A stretch of DNA of 64,000 bases from Symbiodinium natans. Taxonomy: Eukaryota > Sar > Dinophyceae > Suessiales > Symbiodiniaceae. The notes below the pieces were generated by a model. It was not told where the DNA came from. It was given only the letters and a program-made list of their open reading frames with translations, and searched no databases. A program made the translations under genes and the position numbers. Every line of letters begins with the position of its first letter. Within the stretch, counting starts at the first letter, position 1. Location of the stretch: NCBI GenBank assembly GCA_905221605.1, contig CAJNDS010002403.1, positions 1 to 64,000 on the forward strand, read 5' to 3'. Positions 60,137-64,000 of this stretch are shown in pieces.

Positions 60137-60195
60137 AAGCGCTTCATGCGACGCAGCTGTGAAGCTCCCCGCCTCGTGGGGGCTTGTGGCGGCCA
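60112..60195 (-). CDS. Exon, unrecognised
   Basis: Minus reads ALAATSPHEAGSFTAASHEA and LDVSRFQ. It continues after the telomeric insert as DLEAL if one copy of the duplication is removed. Confidence 0.4.
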
Positions 60196-60199
60196 GAGC

Positions 60200-60600
60200 G
60201 GTTAGAGTTAGGTTTTAGGTTTTAGGTTTTAGGTTTTAGGGTTTAGGGTTTAGGGTTGAGGGTGTAGGGTGTTAGAGTTTAGGGTTGAAGTTTAACTCTC
60301 TTTGTACCTTCATCTTTGTGGGTTTGTAGGATATAGCGCTAAAGCGTCTGACGCTGAAACGGCAAAGGTTTTTGGCTTCAGGATGACTGAAACCTGTGAA
60401 CACTAGACCGTTAAACCCCGAACTCTGAAAGCCCGAAGCTCCAACCCTAAACCCTAAACCCTAGACCCTAGACCCTAAACCCTAGACCCTAGACCCTAGA
60501 CCCTAGACCCTAGACCCTCAACTCAAAACCCTCAACTCTAAACCCTCAACTTTAAACCCTAAACCCTAAACCCTAAACCCTAACCCTTAAACCCCAGACC
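60200..60600. repeat. GGTTTTA, TTTAGGG and CCCTAGA arrays
   Basis: GGTTTTA 7-mers at 60210-60240 pass into TTTAGGG; a CCCTAGA array at 60464-60518 (about eight units) is flanked by CCCTAAA. Confidence 0.93.
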
Positions 60601-61280
60601 CTCGCGTGGGCCTGGAGAGACGACGGATGGCCCAGTGGATCTGAATGCAGGTGAGCGGGATTTGGGGGTAAGTTTTCGGTTTACCCTAAAACCTAAACCC
60701 TCAAACCTATCAGGGTTTTGTGTGAAATAAAGCTCCAAAGCCCGAGCCCTATGGGCCATAAACCTTGAAGCCTAAACCCTATAAACCCTAAGCCCCAAAC
60801 CTAAGCCTTGAAACCCTACACTTTACTGGCTCGTAGTAGCGAATGAGGGAAGCAGGTACCCCATGGAATCCCTTAAAGGGTATGCGTATGGTGAGTCCTG
60901 TAGATCAGTGCCCTTGTGGAGTTTAGGGTTTACGGTTAAGGGCCACCTTACAATAGTAACCCCAAAACGGATCCGAATTTCGAATAGCCCATATAAGGTG
61001 CCTAACTCATTCCCGCATTTCCCAACTAAGAAGCTGTGAGTAAGGGTCCTAGGCTTCAACCCTAGACCGTTGAACCTGCAAACCCAAGCATTGAAATCTG
61101 CACTCTGAAGTAAAAATCGTAAACCTGAAACCCTACGTGCTAAATCCCTTCGCTCAAAGAACCGAAGCCCAAGGCCATAAGCCCCAAATGTCGGGGCCTA
61201 AAACCCCTAAAGCCCCCAACCTCCCTAAACATAACCCTGCACCCTAAACCCTAACCCTACACAAAAACCCAATTTCTAGA
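60600..61280. other. Region without a supported gene
   Basis: Degenerate CCCTAAA words, two nearly unique stretches. A minus frame at 60660-60605 (TCIQIHWAIRRLSRPTRG) is possible. The ORF at 60823-61059 crosses telomeric units and is not convincing. Confidence 0.4.
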
Positions 61281-61281
61281 A

Positions 61282-61740
61282 CTAAATCGAACCCATCGAG
61301 GTGTTCGCCTTCTCGTAGAAGGCGAACATCAGCGCGGCGTGCGACACCGTCTGGAGCAGCTTGGGTACCAGCCCGAAGTACTGGCATGTGACACGGCTGC
61401 AGGGTTTTAGGGCTTTAGGGCTTTCGGCCTTTAGGGCTGTAGGGTTTAGGGCGTTAGGCTTTGGGGTTTCCCTGCAACTTAATGAATTGTAGTCCTACCT
61501 ACGGTCAAATTAAATCGTTATGCCTACTAAGCGGAAGGTAAACAGAGTCGCAGGCTCAGGATTCTGGGGGTTCACGTTTAGGGTTTAGGGCTTTAGGTCG
61601 CTAGGCTGTTTAAGAAGAAAGCCCAAGTAAGGATTTAGGGCTCATTTAAGGTTTAGGGGTTTTGGGGGTCTTCATCGCCATGCCGGCGCCGCCAAAGCAC
61701 CCAGGCCTTTCTCCTTGTACAGCCCACGCATGCACTGAAC
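61282..61740 (-). CDS. Mitochondrial carrier family protein, C-terminal exons
   Basis: Exons 61740-61693 and 61380-61282 (TAG stop) join across a 312-nt GC-AG intron to VQCMRGLYKEKGLGAL, then YFGLVPKLLQTVSHAALMFA and FYEKANTSMGSI. This is the third repeat end of SLC25 carriers: a matrix helix ending KEKGLGALYFG, then the last membrane helix with a tyrosine-glutamate end. Such proteins exchange metabolites or nucleotides across the inner mitochondrial membrane; the substrate cannot be told from this part. Earlier exons (first two repeats) should lie above 61740 but were not found. The intron holds GGGTTTTAGGGCTTTAG-type degenerate units at 61403-61460. Confidence 0.82.
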
Positions 61741-61747
61741 CTGCGTA

Positions 61748-61906
61748 GGGATTCGAAGTATGGGCCCTTAGGGGTTTAGGGTTTTAAAGTTTAGGGTTTA
61801 GGTCCCTTGTTATATAACCCTTATATACACCATGTATGATAAGGGTCTCATACTTCGGATCCCTACAAACAAGGGTAAGGACCGCACTAAGGGCCCATGG
61901 TTCCAA
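61748..61906. mobile_element. Family-5 element with telomeric insert
   Basis: GGGATTCGAAGTATGGGCCC at the left, CATACTTCGGATCCCTACAA and GGGCCCATGGTTCC at the right. Compared with the copy at 16478, extra TTTAGGG-type units (about 61771-61801) sit between GGGCCCTTA and TCCCTTGTT. Confidence 0.8.
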
Positions 61907-61964
61907 GGGCTTCGGGCCAGCTCTAACACGTGAAACTTTGGGCAGGGTGGCATTGAGAAGTTTT

Positions 61965-62245
61965 TGTCGAATTCCTTGGTTTTTCCTAGGGAAACCTCCA
62001 TTCCCCCTATTTTTTCATAGGATTTGGTCCAATTTCTTGGTTTTCCTAGGAAACCTCCATTCACTCTGTATCTAACATGCTGCCCCACGTGCCCCACTTG
62101 CCCCACTTGCCCCACTTGCCCCGCTTGCCCCACTTGCCACTTCATAAATAGCAAGTGACCCAAGTGGGCAAGTGGGGCAAGTAGGACAGAAATCGCTTAC
62201 CAGCGCACATAGAAAGGCACGTTGGGCAAGTGGGGCAAGTTATAG
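61965..62245. repeat. 30-bp direct repeat and decamer (CTTGCCCCAC) array
   Basis: TTCCTTGGTTTTTCCTAGGG and TTTCTTGGTTTTCCTAGGAA copies at 61970-62002 and 62033-62062. Then five to six CTTGCCCCAC decamers at 62083-62138 facing two inverted GTGGGCAAGTGGGGCAAGT copies at 62165-62185 and 62224-62240, able to form a hairpin. Confidence 0.88.
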
Positions 62246-62249
62246 AAAA

Positions 62250-64000
62250 CACTTAGCGGCCACTTTTGCACGCCCAGTGTCTTGATGGATTACGAAGGCG
62301 CAACGGCAATAATTGTTTTATGGTCCTAGGTTTTGGGGTTGTGGATTGCGTGGTGTAGGGAGCTTGCTGGGCGGAACTTTCTTCCCTAAGCCCACGCATT
62401 AAGACTTAAACCTCAAACCCTAATGCAGGTTTTTGCCCAGGACTGCCGAGGTTGGCCCTAAACTTTCAAACCCTAAAGCCCTAAGCCTTAATCCCAAATA
62501 TACAGTATACTATATACCAGCTTGTGCGACACTATGCTATGGACTACTATTTTCTACTTTATGTGCAAACTCGTCTACTGCATCGACTGCAATGAGCGGC
62601 TGTCTTACAAAGTGTAGCGCTTTTAAGGTTTCGGGCTTAGGATTTAGGATCTAGGGTTCTAGGCTTGCCCCGCCCCCTACCTTTGCACTATGCGCATGGG
62701 GACTCGTTCGTTCCCGGCCAAAGACTCACTAACGCATCTACAAAGGCACTTCGTGGCAGGGCAATCTCTCTCGCACTTCTGCAAGAGTATGAAGAAGTCC
62801 TCGCAGATATAAAGTAAAGCGAAAATGGCGAAAACCTAGGCCCGTTTTGGGCTCTACAGGTCTCATCGGGGTCTCATCGCGCTCCACTTTTGGTACTCAT
62901 TCTTGTGTCCTGCCACTAAACAGATGAACATAGAGCGGGGGCGTCATTGGGGTCTCATCGGGGGCTCTTCGGGGGATCTACTTTAGGTACTCATTCTTGT
63001 AATCTCTTACTTAACAGCAGAGCAGGATTGGGCTCTTTAGCAAAACGAGAAGATTTGCACGCGGAAGCAGATAATTGTGAAAATGCCAGAACCCAATCTG
63101 GAATCTCTAGAACAATAGCAAAATAGAGCCACTTTCTGGAAAGCATGGTAAAGTAGAACCCCTTCCTCTGAAACCGATGGTAAAGTAGAGCCCCTCGTCC
63201 CTACTGGGATTGTAGCCCCTTGATAGACATACATAGATGCGTGTACATACATGTATATGTATTGTAGATTTTCGGTGCTATTTTGGAGGTATATATGCGT
63301 TATATGCATGCAATACATACACAAAGCAGAGCAGTCTCGTTACTCAATAGTATACTCGAAAGAATATAGGCCTGCTCTACACACAGACAGTGCTCTATAA
63401 AGAACACACATGAGGGCACAAATTTGCTAGGGATCCACTTCCAAAACACTGAAGAATTAAAGCCCTGTAACGAAAGGAGTGCGCCTAAACACTCAACCCT
63501 ACACCCTCTAGGCAAAAAGAAATAGAAATTGTCAGTGATTCATGTCGAGCCTGCAGTTTCGACGGGTCTCCAACTCCTTGGCAAGCCCAAAAGCACGGCG
63601 CTTCAGATCTAAAATCAAAAATAGGCTCCAAAAGCAAACCTCTGTCAAAACCCAGTCAAAACTCGGGCAAAACTTATATTGGGGCCCAGTTTCTATACAG
63701 TTCATTTAGAAGTGACCCACCAAACTCTTCCGCCGCAATGCCCAACCGAATTCCCAATCACGACAGCCCAGCCGCAGCCGCCCCAGCCCAGCCCAACAAC
63801 TCGCGAACCGCGATGGCCGCAAACTGACCGCAAAACGGTCTAACATCACACGCCGCATGCCTGTAACATGCTTTTGCTGCGCAAAGGTTTGAGATGCAAG
63901 CTGTCACACCTTTTCGAGACTTGCGTCCAATCGGCCTCGGCCACTTTAAGGAACTCCAAACCTTAAGCCTAACCATAAACCCTCACCCCTAACCCCTATC
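62250..64000. other. Unique region, almost free of telomeric repeat
   Basis: Only isolated words near 62410, 62630 and 63950-64000. There is an imperfect duplication of about 120 bp (GGTCTCATCGGGG and TTTGGTACTCATTCTTGT, 62860-62910 against 62950-63005) and a GGTAAAGTAGA(A/G)CCCCTTCC-type repeat at 63147-63200. A minus ORF at 63758-63976 has an Ala/Gly-rich end and no recognised domain. No gene assigned. Confidence 0.45.

Overview
The window looks like nuclear DNA of a dinoflagellate, most likely Symbiodiniaceae/Suessiales. Seen directly: plant-type telomere repeat (TTTAGGG/CCCTAAA) and its variants occur in both orientations throughout all 64 kb; coding pieces are 21-135 nt exons, nearly all on the minus strand; and introns start GC or GA far more often than GT and end AG|G. 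Known of dinoflagellates: TTTAGGG telomeres, GC/GA donors, AG|G acceptors and one-directional gene order. A secreted-protein start at 19.6 kb also has a Cys-rich segment followed by LRQLRG, a style I associate with Symbiodiniaceae. There is no prokaryotic operon, CRISPR array, rRNA or convincing tRNA. Long open frames of the type GFRVQGLGF or NPKPQTLNP are translated telomere repeat, not genes.

The main result is that several genes can be rebuilt exon by exon although each is cut up by telomeric-repeat introns. Gene B (48234-38408, minus) is a 13-exon ThrH-like HAD phosphatase; its exons (21-86 nt apart from the last) join in frame with no gap against the ThrH family. Gene A (33740-26614, minus) is a second, divergent ThrH-like copy in tandem with B, with a Gly-Asn-Ser in place of Gly-Asp-Ser and no recognised N-terminal exon. 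Gene R (14436-12341, minus) encodes about 38-residue repeats (ALYAKK, GAGxPxNK, WTxVP, RIVN). Gene X (10333-8236, minus) is a secreted protein ending in a beta-propeller-like exon. A mitochondrial carrier C-terminus lies at 61740-61282 and a C5-cytosine DNA methyltransferase C-terminus at about 55640-55399. Of 28 introns I could place in A, B, R, X and the carrier, 18 begin GC, 6 GA, 3 GT and 1 TT; 25 of 28 acceptors are AG|G.

Layout: 1-7.4 kb is degenerate telomeric repeat with weak exons, an unrecognised minus-strand gene (3.8-5.5 kb) and a 22-bp minisatellite in inverted copies. 8.2-14.4 kb holds genes X and R. 14.8-22.3 kb holds many short minus-strand exons, several Cys-rich, and a secreted-protein start. 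22.4-24.5 kb is an AT-richer island followed by a 401-bp tandem array. 24.9-26 kb holds more minus exons. 26.6-48.2 kb is the ThrH-like tandem pair. 48.9-61.7 kb holds exons of several genes. 62-64 kb is nearly free of telomeric repeat.

Small inverted-repeat (MITE-like) elements of at least seven families fill the introns, often right at exon edges. Some telomeric tracts are flanked by direct duplications of exon sequence, which suggests that telomere-repeat insertion with target duplication has made introns; the 36-nt intron in gene B and the 88-nt intron in gene X are the cleanest cases.
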